Shown piece by piece: positions 49,659 through 61,125 of a stretch of 64,000 nucleotides of DNA. Origin of the DNA: Anastrepha obliqua (lineage: Eukaryota > Arthropoda > Insecta > Diptera > Tephritidae); NCBI RefSeq assembly GCF_027943255.1, contig NC_072894.1, forward strand, positions 130,439,601-130,503,600. Reading direction: 5' to 3'. Position 1 is the first letter of the stretch. Each line of letters starts with the position of its first letter. Both the position numbers and the translations under genes were made by a program. The notes beneath the pieces are model-generated. The model ran no database searches and was not told the DNA's origin. It saw only the letters and a program-made list of their open reading frames with translations.

Positions 49659-50022
49659 GTAAGTAGCGGTAACAATAAATTCAGAAAATGTTGAAAGTAG
49701 GCGGCCATGTTTCAGAAGTCGGTTAGACTTTTCCCTTAAGAAAATATTTCGCAGGATATTTAGCAATTTTCGAATGCTGGTTAAGAAAATCCGTTGAAAA
49801 TCAACACTGATATCAAAATCTGAGCAAGTGTTCCCGAAACGCATTCATTGTCGACTAGTATTAGTGATCTGTAGATGGATCGCCCTTGTGCTTCGTCGGC
49901 GCCTGGTAGCAAAAGACGGAGGTATTTAATTTAAATCTCACATACATAGGTTTTATCGAATCTTCCGTCCATAGCAGTGAGAAAAAGAGCTTTACTTTGT
50001 AAATTGCCTTTATCACCAAGGT

Positions 50023-50200
50023 TGATAGATTACCAGGCTTGGCCCATGATAACACAGTACTCTACAGCCGAATTCTGCCCGCTCATTTTACACATATTTA
50101 CACACTCGTCCAATCAGTCATTGTTCAGACGGCAATGAAGCAAAATGAGCGCAGGCTGTGTTGATTTTTTCGCATATCACCAACACAATCGTAATTTTTC
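50023..50200 (+). repeat. dispersed repeat family, copy 2 (partner at 21021)
   Basis: Matches 21021-21225 on the same strand, with GATAGATTACCAGGCTTGGCC-type start, AATTCTGCCCGCTC, CACACTCGTCCAATCAG, CAGACGGCAATGAAGCAAAA and TGTGTTGATTTTTTCGC. It lies within a dlp intron, just upstream of a SINE. Identity unknown. Confidence 0.65.
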
Positions 50201-50261
50201 GTAAACAAACCGCTGTCATATCTCCATCAGTCCATCAACTGATTCTTTCAAATTCGCTGAG

Positions 50262-50568
50262 AGTCGGTTAGCATTCTGATGTTGGCCAGACCTCGCAGTG
50301 CGTAGGTTCGAAACTCCGTGCATGAAACTGCAAAATAATAGAAAAATTTATTTTCTAATAGTGGTCGCCCCTCGGCAGGCAATGGCAAGCCACCGAATGA
50401 AAAAGCTCCTCTGCCATGAAAAAGCTCCTCAGAAAAAACCATTGTTTTTCGAAGTCGGTGTAAACCTGTAGGCCCTCCCTCTATTTGTGGAGCAACATCA
50501 AGACGCACACCATAAATAGGAGGAGGAGCTCGGCCAAACACCTAACAGAAGTGTATGCGCCAATTATT
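50262..50568 (+). mobile_element. tRNA-like SINE, most complete + strand copy
   Basis: The head holds a degenerate A-box-like segment (GGTTAGCATTCTGATGTTGG, 50267-50286) and a B-box-like GGTTCGAAACTCC (50305-50317), the internal promoter of RNA polymerase III genes. The body follows: GTGGTCGCCCCTCGGCAGGC, a locally duplicated AAAAAGCTCCTC, CCCTCTATTTGTGGAGCAAC, ATCAAGACGCACACC and GGAGGAGGAGCTCGGCC. It ends TGTATGCGCCAATTATTTTC. Length about 307 bp. No clear target duplication. Confidence 0.85.
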
Positions 50569-52505
50569 TTCATTTCTTTTTTAACAAAACTCCGGTTTCA
50601 TAGATATACATCTGATACATTCACATTATCTTGGGGATCAAAAGTATGAATGAAAAGTAAAGCCAATGACCGCCGTTACTTGCTTTGTGTGGTTAGAGCA
50701 TTTAAAAAATATATATATTATTATTATAAGAAGATACAGTGAAGCAAGATCGCGATAACAACTGATACGATTTGTTGCACATTGATTCTTATTTTTTAAT
50801 TTTTTTTAAATGCACTCAACCTCTCAGTTTAACCAAAAGCCTTGCCACGCACCAAAAAATCTCACAATTGGTTTAAGTTTCAAAATATGGCATGTAAAAG
50901 TGCATGCACGGCTGTGTTTATGGAGGAAATGGCGATGGCCAAGCTTGTCACGAAAAGTCAAGCACCATGACAAACAGCTTGAATTACAACTTTGATTAGT
51001 AACCTTATCATGCATCACACAAACACAAGCGGGGCTTTGTATATAATTATACAAATGTACATACATACATACATACACACATACATACACACATATTACA
51101 GTAAACATGAATTGAAGGGTCAAGTTTTTGCGGAAGCAGCACTTGTAAACACATAAAAGCGTTGGTCAGCCAGTTGGTGAAAGACACATAGAACCGCAGC
51201 GGCTCGTGTTACTCACGCGTGCATTTTGGTCTACCAAAGCGTTTAAAATATTGCAAATAAAGCAGAAAAGCAGAAAAGAATACGCAGGAAGGCAACGAAC
51301 GGGTCAAGCACAGCCGGGCATATTAGAGTGGCAAGAAACGAGAAAATAAATGTTTTATTAAACAAATAAAAACAGCGGCAAAAAGGAAATATAATACGCA
51401 TACACACATGTGCATACATACATACATACAGCAAGTAAAATGTACCCAACGAACAGAAAAAATGCGCACGGTAAGCTGTTTACAACGAATTTGTTAAAAG
51501 CCGCGTTGACACTTTGGCACATACGATTACAAATACACCCACACACGTACAAGTGCAATACATATACGTAGGCTGACTTTCATTCATGAGCAAATAAAAG
51601 CGAAAATGGCCAGCAGCACAGCGACTAGGCCAACAAGCCGTGTCCAAGCGGTGCAAAGCACACAACGACTGCTACGAGCACTCACACATACACGCACACA
51701 AAAACATACATTTATTGCTTCGTAATAAAATCGCACAAACTTTTCGCCCACCCCTTTGGGCCCTCCTCAATTCTAGTTACTGGGAATAAAAGTCTTACAA
51801 GGCAGACACAGCACGTCGAGAGCAACAGTGCCTTTATATACATACATACATATGCATACATACACAGAAATGCGCATTTTAGCCAAAATAAAATCACCAA
51901 GAAACCAGCAGAAATTCAGAAGTGCCAAGCAGTGCAGACTTACAAGTGCCGCATACAGAAACTGTTATCCCAGTCGCTACGTGTTACTCTGTTTCACACC
52001 TCCCACAATTTGCCCGCCATGCCCACGTTTGGCGTTGCATGTAACACAGAAGCCAGTTGAGCTCAAAGCTTTACTGACTTCGACTACTGTTACTTCTTTT
52101 AGCTTTGGGTGGTTTATTTTTTTAATTCTAACAATAACCGACTTGATTACCAGGCCTTTAAGTTTAGCTGCATGTTTTTATTTAGCTTATTATTGTTATT
52201 CTGTGCTTTTTTTTGTATTTTTGTGAAGGCGGCGTTTGCCAAAGGGTTAAGTGCAGTGTTTGAATTTTTTCTGCTTTGCTTTGTCAATTCATTTGTTGTT
52301 TGTTAACTTAGGCGCTAGAATGCTGTAGGGAACAGAAGGATTAAATGAGACGTGGAGACATTTAAAATTCAATAGGGATGAAGGCAAATGGCTGGAATAG
52401 CTTTCAGAATATGCGCAATTAAAGTAATTGTTGATGAGCTGGTTCGAATAAATAGAGGTGTTTCAGGATTTTTTTTATTATAGCACGCGACTTTTTAGTT
52501 GTTTG
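50569..52505 (+). other. dlp intron, non-coding
   Basis: CATA/CA simple repeats at 51056-51097, 51400-51430 and 51838-51860 and CAG/CAA-rich stretches. Open frames are short and hydrophobic, with none recognisable. Confidence 0.55.
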
Positions 52506-53719
52506 TCAGTTTGGGGTGATACCAGCACAACTCAGCAGTAGGTCCTCTGTCGAGTTGTGCCAATTATATATATAACAAAAGTAACCTTGCGATGTTTTTT
52601 GGCTGTAATTTAAAAAAAAAGAAAAACTTTGATTCTTCTTGTGGATTATTTTTATTGGATCACGTAAATGGCCGCCGCCACAGTTGATTGCCATTTGAGC
52701 CCTTTTTATGGCATTTTCCATCACTTTGGCCAAAACTTCCGGCGATAGGTCCTCACATTCTTGACGGGTATTGTGTTTAAAAGCTGCAAGAGTCTGAGGC
52801 TTGTTGACATAAACCCGCGACTTCAAAAAGTCCCACAAAAAGAAGTCTGGAGCGGTCAAATCAGGCGATCTTACTGGCCAGTGCAAATCGCCAAAACGGG
52901 AGATTAGGCGCCCGGGAAATGCATCCTTCAGCATATCGGTTGTGAGACGTGCAGTGTGTGCCGTTGCACCGTCCTGTTGGAACCACATGTGTTCCAATCC
53001 CAAATCATCAAGTTGCGGCAAAAAGAACTCGTTGATCATTGCTCTGTAGCGCTCACCATTCTCAGTAACCGTTTGGCCCGCGACGTCTTCGAAGAAAAAA
53101 GATCCGATGACTCCTCCAGCGAAAACAGCACACCATACAGTGACTTTGAGCGGATGTAATGGGTCTTCGTGGGTTACACGCGGATTTTCAGTGCCCCAGA
53201 AGCGTAAATTTTGCTTATTTACGTACCCGCTAAGATGGAAATGGGCCTCATCACTCATGATTATTTTTGATGAAAAATCATCTTCCTCTTGGTGGTGATT
53301 AAGGATGGCTTGAGCGTATGTTAGACGCGATAGGCGGTCAGCAGCTAACAGCTGATGCACCGTCTGGACTTTGTACGGAAACATCCTCAAATCTTGTACC
53401 AAAATTCGCTGTAAAGACCGTCGACTGATACCCATTTGCGTGGCACGTCGTCTGGTCGATGTCGACGGCGCTTCCATGACATCCTCGGCTACAGCAGCAA
53501 TATTCTTTGCAGAACGCCTACTCTGCCACGCCTGGCAGCATTTCGAGTTGTGCCAGTCTCTTTGAGGCGAGCGGCTAAACGTCGCAGTGTTTCACCAGTA
53601 GGCGTTGGACGGCGAGGAAATCTGCGACGAAATTCACGTTGTGCCAAAGTCACCGACCGATTATTGGTCAAATAAATAGTCAGCAATATTCCGTGTTCTG
53701 GAGCAGTGTAGCGTAACAT
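52506..53719 (-). pseudogene. DD41D Tc1/mariner transposase, one main frameshift
   Basis: A nearly complete transposase inside a dlp intron, antisense to the gene. The N-terminal frame (53719-53489) reads TNNRSVTLAQREFRRRFPRR and ETLRRLAARLKETGTTRN, the helix-turn-helix. A frameshift near 53540 leads to the long frame (to 52506): GISRRSLQRILVQDL, IIMSDEAHFHLSGYVNKQN (first Asp), HMWFQQDGATAHTARL (second Asp), SPDLTAPDFFLWDFLKSRVY (third Asp). Forty-one residues separate the last two Asp, so DD41D. After GGGHLRDPI the usual stop is lost, and about 50 further residues look like read-through. Terminal repeats were not confidently found, though AGGTGGCGCTAAAGTAATCC (minus strand, near 53825-53850) is a candidate. 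Confidence 0.88.
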
Positions 53720-54329
53720 TGTTTATTAACGTGTATTTCGCATGTGTTTACTACACAAATGTCAGAACAGAACTGACATTAGGGGCCAATCGCAAAATTT
53801 ATAGCATTTTCTGATAGGAGGATTACTTTAGCGCCACCTGTTAGATAACAAACGCAGAATCTTCAGAATTTAGCCCCATACTTTTAAACCAAGGAATTTA
53901 TTTTATTTAATTATTTTTTATTTATTATTTTCATTATTATTTATTTTATTTTATTTATCTGTTGGTGCTTTATTATGAACCGGGAATTTCTCATTTAAAA
54001 GAGCCCCTCTTGAGAGGAGTTCTTCTGAATGGTGCATCGGCTAGTTTTCTACAAGAGACTCGCACTTAACACAATCTATCGGATAGTGTGCATTAGTCAT
54101 TGTTTGTATGAAGTGGATGAGTTTAGGTTTCTAACTAAACACCATGCGAAATACCAATTGAAAGTTTTCAAAATGATAACAGTAGCCTACAGGAACTTAA
54201 CGGAACCTGAAACAAAAAAGTTGATAGCAAATAGAAGAATTTGTTGTTTTTTTTCTTTTTTGTTTTTGTTTTTTTTTTTTTACTGCCGTATGTGACTCAT
54301 TCAGAATTCCTTCCGCTGTTTAGCCCAGC
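53720..54329 (+). other. dlp intron, AT-rich, non-coding
   Basis: Probable 5' flank of the DD41D element followed by an ATTT-rich low-complexity stretch (53900-53960). No gene seen. Confidence 0.5.
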
Positions 54330-54560
54330 GGAAACAAGAGGAAACGTTATGTCAAAATAGATGAAGCATTTACCAGAGAATATTCATTGAAAGATACCGG
54401 AACTGTGAAAAAACCACTCGTGATTTCTTCATCACGACAATGCAGTGGCTCACGCATCTAATCTTGTAAGCGCCTATTTGATCAAACAATCACTTAGTCC
54501 CGTTTCATAAGCACGCCTCCAGTCAACAATATTGATAAATTCGGAAAACTTTTCAAACAG
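54330..54560 (+). mobile_element. mariner-type transposase relic (second Asp region)
   Basis: The + strand reads FLHHDNAVAHASNLVSAYLI and KQSL, matching the HHDNAPAHxS block around the second catalytic Asp of mariner-type transposases. The third Asp region is not readable. No ends found, heavily decayed. Confidence 0.65.
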
Positions 54561-54803
54561 CAGATTCGTGAACTTGCTAGGCATTTCATTCCGTTATAAT
54601 GCGCGTAAAGTTCATAATTCCTTCATCTTCATTAACTATAGACCTTACATAGAATAGTTCTCACGAATTCTGCCAGCGCTTCATAATCTAAAGAGACGTA
54701 CAAAAGTGACGCCTAGATGTCAGTAGTGAATAATTTCTAGACGTTACCTTTTTTATGTCATCTTTGACATTTATCAAGTAGACAAGTAATAAAATTTTGC
54801 ACG

Positions 54804-55130
54804 ATGGAAGAACGCGTTTAAATTACCGAAACTTATTAAGAAAATAGTCGATCTTTAAGAACAACATTTCGCAAAATTTTTGTTTTTTTCGGTGGAAATA
54901 ATCTTCCGCATGAGTCGACAATTTAAAGGCTGGCCAGAAAATGTAGAGGAACTGGTTTTGTCGAAGATAGAAAAAGGACTGGCAGACCAAAAGCTGGACG
55001 TTCTATCGAGAATATTGCTTCTGTAGCGCAAAGTGTTGCTGAAACCACTTCAACATCGATATATCGATGTTCTCAACAATTATGCATTCGTGAATCTTCT
55101 GTTTGGCAGGCTTTATCCGTAGACGAGCTG
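54804..55130 (+). mobile_element. Tc1/mariner transposase N-terminal relic
   Basis: From MEERV at 54804 the + strand gives ENSRSLRTTFRKI, then FVEDRKRTGRPKAGRSIENI and ASVAQSVAETTSTSIYRCSQ. This matches the two helix-turn-helix domains and GRP linker of the same broad group as the 52.5 kb transposase. Several stops interrupt it. The catalytic part is absent, so it may be a separate insertion from the relic at 54.3 kb, which lies upstream of this N-terminus. Confidence 0.7.
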
Positions 55131-55452
55131 TTGGTGAACATTTGTATTTTGAATAAAAATAGTGAAAACTGAAAATTCCAAATTTTTACATTTTTACTAA
55201 AAGAACCATCTAAGCGCGTCTTTTAAAAGAACCTTTTTCCCCACTTCGTTCACGTGTCTGATTCATACGAAAAGTTGGGCACGATGAGGGGGACTTGTTG
55301 AGTGTGATTTTTTTTCATCGTGTTGGCTCGTGTTCAGCTCCTGTGTTAGCAAACGTTTTTTCTCGTTTAATCGCCAAGTCGACGTTGGTGGTGAGTGAGT
55401 ACGTGTCCATTATACAGCGCTGTCAGGAGAGCGGCTGTTTAGTTCAGCGCTA

Positions 55453-55488
55453 TATATATATATATAATTGGCGCGTACACCCTTTTTT
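55453..55488 (-). mobile_element. 36-bp SINE 3' end flanked by 11-bp target site duplication
   Basis: GTTCAGCGCTA occurs at 55442-55452 and again at 55489-55499. Between them lies only a (TA)n tail and ATTGGCGCGTACACCC plus a T run, that is, the last ~20 bp of the SINE on the minus strand with its tail. An extreme 5' truncation; only the 3' end was copied before integration. Confidence 0.93.
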
Positions 55489-55691
55489 GTTCAGCGCTAG
55501 ACTAGCATTTATTCAAATAGCCCGAAATGGCCCTTCCCAAACTGAACAAAGGCGAGAGTTGTACTATTCTGCAACATAAAATTTGTTAAAAATAGATAAT
55601 TATTTTAATTAGTTTTAAAACCAAAGAGAAAAGTAATTATTTTTCTTATATATCAAACATAATATTTTTTTTTTTTTTGACATCTTTCCAG

Positions 55692-55848
55692 ATTCCTTCA
55701 CTGTGTCAGCGAACATATGAAGGAGCTAAAACCCTTCGGCGATGTGCCCGATAAACTGGCTGTGCAGATAAAGCGTTCCTTTGTAGCGACGCGTACCTAC
55801 TGGCAAGCGCTGCACACAGCAGCCGAAGTCTCCAAGAAGATTATAAAT
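55692..55848 (+). CDS. dlp: dally-like glypican, exon
   Basis: The two bases left from the previous exon plus the first A give Lys, then FLHCVSEHMKELKPFGDVPD, KLAVQIKRSFVATRTYWQAL and HTAAEVSKKIIN. It aligns with YLECVSKYxEQLKPFGDVPxKLxxQVxRAFVAARTFxQxL in GPC4/6, including one conserved Cys. It is bounded by TTCCAG (to 55691) and GTGAGT (from 55849) and ends on a whole codon. The preceding intron is 6033 bp and filled with transposons; the next is only 77 bp. Confidence 0.95.
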
Positions 55849-55925
55849 GTGAGTAGCAAATAATATTGTAAATTAATTTAAAACCTGTCATAGAAAATTT
55901 ACTAACTTTCCTTTCCCGCCTTCAG

Positions 55926-56192
55926 ATCCACCTCAATGCCGATTGCACGGCCGCGCTCACGAAAATGCAACACTGTGGCGCCTGCAAGGGCTATGCGGAG
56001 AAACCGTGCACAAATTACTGCGTTAATGTGATCAAAGGTTGTCTGCACTACGTGAACGAGTTCGATACGGAGTGGGAGAATTTCGCGCTGGCCATGGACA
56101 AAGTCGCTGAGCGTTTATTGGGCTCGTTCAATATTGTGATGGTTGTCGAGCCGATAAATATCAAAATTTCCGAGGCGATTATGAATTTCCAA
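55926..56192 (+). CDS. dlp: dally-like glypican, Cys-rich core exon
   Basis: Encodes IHLNADCTAALTKMQHCGAC, KGYAEKPCTNYCVNVIKGCL, EFDTEWENFALAMDKVAERL and SFNIVMVVEPINIKISEAIM with NFQ at the end. The six Cys in the order C, CxxC, CxxxC, C match the family's conserved set. The EWxxFxxAMxxVAERLxxxFNIxxVxxPIxxKISEAIMNxQ stretch is characteristic of GPC4/6-class glypicans. It is bounded by a CCTTCAG acceptor (to 55925) and a GTGAGT donor (from 56193) and is in phase 0 at both ends. Confidence 0.96.
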
Positions 56193-56972
56193 GTGAGTTG
56201 AATAGCCTATAGAATGTTTTCGAAAACAAATCTATACACTTGTGCATATGTAGGTGTATACGAGTATGTGTTTAGCGAAATTCATTCAGTCATAAAGTTG
56301 AAATCAAATTAGAGCGTTGAAACCGAAGGCCATAAAAGTCGTTCGATAAATGCTATGAATGGCTATGGCTCTACGTGACGATGTGGTTTTTTAAGTACGT
56401 CATAAAAATCATAACATTAAGATTTTAAGGAGTTAACAAATTTCAAAAGATTTAGTTTGATGGCGAATTAAAATAAGCATAAGTAAATTAGTAGCTTTCT
56501 TATTGAATTTTTATTGGCCGTAAAATTCTGTGGAAGCTTATAAGTTGAATAATTTGGAGAATGAATAATTTGCTTATTTAGATGATGCCATTATGGCTTA
56601 TCCAAAACCTAACGACGCGTTAAGAGTGTAATTAAATATTCACTTTTAAGTGGCTTGGGTTTTATTATTTTTTATTTGTCTACTTCAACATAGTCTCATT
56701 AATAACTTCTCATTGAGCGCAAATAATAAGCTATAAAAAACTAAGAAACAAAAAAGTTCAATAAATTTGTCATCTTTTCCAACACTCAAACTTGTCGATA
56801 ATTTGTTTAGAAACACTTTTTTGGAGGGGACATTTATTTTTTACTATGTAGAAAGTGTTTTCTGAGCAAAATGGGAACTTTAATCGAAAAAATTTCCAAA
56901 TGTTAGGAAAAGCGATTTTTTTTTAATCTATAGGTAGTTTCACCAATTTTAAGATATACTTCGACCTAGGTA
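56193..56972 (+). other. dlp intron, non-coding
   Basis: AT-rich intron start with no recognisable element before the mariner copy. Confidence 0.6.
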
Positions 56973-57849
56973 CCAGGTATATATCTAGGAAATGAGACTT
57001 TCAGCTATTAGTCCATAGATGTCGCTAGGAGTATTTTTAAACCTTCCCAAATGTCTTGTTTTTTCGTCTGTCATCTGTCAACAATATTCAGTTCATTGTT
57101 TGTTACGTTTCATACAACAATGCATTTTTGTCGCTCTTAAAAATGTCGAATTTCGTGCCTTCAAACTACGAAAACATCGTGAAACCACTTGTGAAATGCT
57201 GCTCTCCCGGTTCAAAAGAAAGTCAAATCGTTACGGGTGACAAAAGATGGGTGTATTTCTCCAATCTCAAGCGTAAATGATCGTATGGTCCGCCCGGCCA
57301 CAAGCCAAAAACAACGACCAAACCAAATCGCTTCGGCCGCATGGCAATGCTGTGTGTTTTCTGGGATCAGCGTGGTATGATTTGGTACGAGCTATTAAAA
57401 CCAGGTGAAACAGTTGACGGTGCACGCTACCAACGACAATTGGCCGATTTGAACAGCGCTATACACCGAAAACGCCCAGAATATGCCGATCGGCGTCACA
57501 AAGTAATTTTTCTTGATGACAATGCACCGCCACATCGAACAAGAGCGACCCGAGAATTGCTGGAGACGTACGATTGGGAACCGCTGGTGCATGCGGCTTA
57601 CTCACCAGACTTGGCACCTTCCGATTATCATTTGCTTGCACCGATGGGCCACGCACTTTCCGAGAAGCCCTTCAATTCTCACGAAGAAGCCAAAAAATGG
57701 CTCGATGATTGGTTTGTGGCCAAAGACGGCCAATCTTTTTGGCGCGGCATCCACAAATTGCCTGAGAGATGAGAAAAATGTGTCGCTAGCGATGGTTATT
57801 ATTTTGAAGATCAAATTTATAACCATTATATATAATATATAAGTATACC
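56973..57849 (+). mobile_element. Mos1-like (mauritiana-group) mariner, internally deleted
   Basis: The + strand starts MSNFVPSNYEN (57143), then jumps at once to ETTCEMLLSRFKRKS and VTGDKRWVYFSNLKRK. It continues as NRFGRMAMLCVFWDQRGMIW, ELLKPGETVDGARYQRQLAD, KVIFLDDNAPPHRTRATREL, AAYSPDLAPSDYHLLAPMGH and WRGIHKLPER. This is a DD34D mariner transposase closest to Mos1. Most of the DNA-binding half is deleted, with a frameshift at the join and a stop at 57278. The left end CAGGTATATATCTAGGAAAT after TA resembles the Mos1 end. The right end near 57849 is weaker, so the boundaries are approximate. Confidence 0.85.
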
Positions 57850-58076
57850 GTCTGTTCAATAGAAATGTGACCGCCTTAATTTAGAAACAATTTGACCAAT
57901 TCGATTCTAAGAAACTACATTTTACGGCCTTATAAAATTTATTACACTCAATAAATTCAATAAACTCTAAATCTATAGTCACCACCATTAGCTGCACTGG
58001 CTTCACATCTTCGGGTCATACTTTGTGTTAAATTCTCCACAAGTTTGGTCGTCCAGATTTGTTTTCCTTTGAGTTA

Positions 58077-58690
58077 TTGCTTAATTATTGCCCAAACATT
58101 TTCTAGGGCTGATATGAGGCAACTGTGAAAGCCAGTTCAATATTTCAATACCATTTACTGCTTCCTCTCAAATACTTCCGGCTATGAAACTTGGGATCGT
58201 TGTCCTCTTGTAAGATCCAAGGTTTGCTAGTTCTTCGAAATATCTTTGCAGCTGATGGCAATGATGCTTTTTGGTAAATTTTGTGCATCAAAACTGCATT
58301 CAAATTGACGGTAAACTCAAATGAACAGTCAAATCCTTTTGCGGAGAGGCAGTTTCGAAAATGAACCTCAACTGTAGGCACTTCGTTGAAGTTGTCGATT
58401 ATCAGCAGTACATCAGGGCCGACGTATGCAACTATTCGCCCAAAAGGAAGATTCATCCGTGAATATTACGTTTGCCAAATTCCATTCTGAATTTTCCATA
58501 GCCCATGCGAGTCTTTTTTCAAGGTCAATTCTGTGCTCCAGAATGTTGCATCTTCACCACCTTAAAAGCTCTCGAATAGTGTCTTTGGATACACCAACAC
58601 AACTTTTTCATAAAACTGCTTTAGCTTCCCACAAAGATAAGTTTGGCTTTGTCACAAACAAATCGATGATCTTTTGATCTTGCTTTGGGA
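58077..58690 (-). mobile_element. Tc1-like (DD34E) transposase relic
   Basis: On the minus strand: VSKDTIRELL, LEKRLAWAMENSEWNLANVI with FTDESSFWA (first Asp), LLIIDNFNEVPTVEVHFRNC, then PWILQEDNDPKFHSRKYL (second Asp). After frameshifts come IELA and ALENVWAIIKQ (the NPIENVW block with the Glu). This is the full catalytic order of a DD34E Tc1 transposase with several stops. CCGTCTGTTCAATAGAAATG at 57847 may be its left end, which would make it abut the mariner copy directly. Confidence 0.85.
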
Positions 58691-60778
58691 AGGTATTTTT
58701 TTTTTTGCTGGTAGTAAAAAATAGTCGTTTCAGTCTGTTTAGTTTATTTTTGGTGTAATGGTTTATACATCTATGAAGAGTAATTAAGAGAGGAGATAAA
58801 CTAATGTCGATCTGTAATCATTTCATAATAAATTTGCGGAAAAGTGAATTTTTTCTTATGCAAATTCGTTCATAACTTTCAAAGCGTCGGCGGCATGAGT
58901 AAATATTATATTGGAAAAAATAGATAAAAATTTGTGTGATTCATATTTTACTACTCCCAGCTCTGATTTTGGAATTAAATTCGGCAATTTGTAAATGCGG
59001 GACGGAGGCCATTGAACATTTACAAAATATTTTTTTTAAATATTCAACAATTGTGAGTAAAAAGATAGTGTGATCTCTTAGATTAACTTTTGTACTGTTC
59101 CTCATGCCAAAGTGCTGCGCAATATTATAAATATAGATTAAGTGAGGTTAGTTTCGCATGCAAACGACTCACCAAACAATTAACCTCAATTTTCTTACCA
59201 TTAGCTCTAAGCTTTATTAGGTGCTATCACAACTACTTGACGCACGTGGGACGCAACCAAGGGCGCGTCATGGCAATTCATTGGCTGCAACAACAACCAC
59301 TCATTCAGTCATCAATGTGTTAGCGCTTCTGCCACTTCAAAGTTCCTATTGCGTTTGCTGCTAATGACAAAGCTTTGATCTTAGTAGGCTGTTAGTGTTG
59401 GTGCGGAAATTAGTAAGAATAAAATTTATTTATTTTCGATTTTCGCTTAATTAAGATTTAAATTTATTACTTTTTGTTATTGCCTCCATGCTGCCTCGCG
59501 AGCAAGTATTTTTACTTTTTTTATTTCTTAATTTTTTGCTACTCTAGCGTAACCACCTGAGTTTGTTTACCCTTAATTTGCTAATTAAAATTCTTCAATC
59601 GCGCTTTCAAGTTCTCGAATTTATTGCCTAAGTCTTTATTTATATGACTGTCAGTTGCTGCTAGGAAGCTGCCTGCACCAGGTCACTTTGAATTGATTAT
59701 TTTCATTTTATTTATATTTCTCCAATTTTAAATAAATTTTTATTTTGTGCGCCTTTTATTTTTATTTTTGCTTAATTGTTATTTTCTTGCATGTTTTTTT
59801 GTGATTAAATTTACATTCCACTCGTGCTGGTGCTCGTACGAGTATAATTTATAGCAAGCGGCACTGCTCTGTGTACTGTATGGAGAATACTAAATTTCGT
59901 AAACTTTCTTCCATGCTCGTTTATTTTCTTTTGTTTCGCATTCGCTTTGTATCAGCTATTTTGCGGCTTTTCTTTTGATTCTGCAGTGATTTGTGAGCCA
60001 TTTTCAACGAAAACAATCAAATATTTTCATTTAAAACTCTGTGCCGAAACATGCGAAGCTCAACGTATGGAAAGGTGTTTTCCGTAATTTGGCAGCTCAG
60101 GTGTTTTCCATATGCAATTTTTGTTCAACTGGAATAATTTATTTCTATAGTACACGCACCTGGTTTTCTACGTATATATGTACGGGTTTTGGCAGGGAAT
60201 TGGCTTATTTGAAAATGTTGATTTTTGCCTATAAATTTTCATACAGTTGTTTTTCGAAAATTTATTAAATCGAAAATATTTAGAAAAACAAATTTCGATT
60301 ATGTAAATGAAACATTTCAGCAATTAGAATCAAAGAAAATCGAATAATTTATTGCAAAAAAGGGCAAACTTTCACATTTTATTTATTTGATTTGGCGTCT
60401 GTGACCCTTATTTAGATTTAGATTAGAGGCTTTTCAATGAGAACTGAGAATTGAATTAAATCACTACTTTGAAGGCGAAGGTTATCTGCTCAGAAAGCTA
60501 ATGGCGATCGAGCGTTGCGATAAATAATAAATTTATGTCTGTATGTATGAATTTCCCTCTGCTTCTATTATTTTTTCGAAGCTTAAGGTTATCAGAAATA
60601 AATGAACTTATTAATAACAATTTCTTTCTAATTAGTTGTTTTTATTTAATTTCCATGAAACATATTACATTTTATTGCTTTATTCAAATAATTGTTAAAA
60701 TGTATACATTTGGTAACATTTTTGCAAAGTTATTGCATAGATTTAGTAGAAAAGGTAAATATATTATTTAATAAAAAG
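58691..60778 (+). other. dlp intron, non-coding
   Basis: AT/T-rich, no recognisable reading frame or repeat. Confidence 0.55.
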
Positions 60779-60860
60779 AAATCCATTATTTTGCCGGTAG
60801 ATGGCTGTACTGATGGATATCTTGTAAAGTATTAATCAAACAATTAAAAGTTTATGCCCC
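60779..60860 (+). repeat. dispersed repeat, copy 2 (partner at 2641)
   Basis: Matches 2641-2722 over about 80 bases, including ATCCATTATTTT, GGTAGATGGCT and ATTAATCAAACAATT. It may extend downstream into GCCCCTTGTCAAGGTGAAAT, which copy 1 lacks. Confidence 0.6.
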
Positions 60861-61125
60861 TTGTCAAGGTGAAATTTCACACTAAAAAAATCCGTTTGCT
60901 GTTTGTGGGTTACAGGGTTACAATAGTCGTCGATTTAATATCTGTTTTATCTTTCGATTGAAGAATATCGGATACCTACTCAAATAGACTCAGTTGAATC
61001 TATCGATATATGGTTTTTTAATTAATTTTTACTTCTATAGAACATAAATTGGTTTCAATGCCTAAGTACGACGTTGAACTGTAGACTCAACCTCACTTTT
61101 TTGGTAATCAAGAGATTTGTACTTT

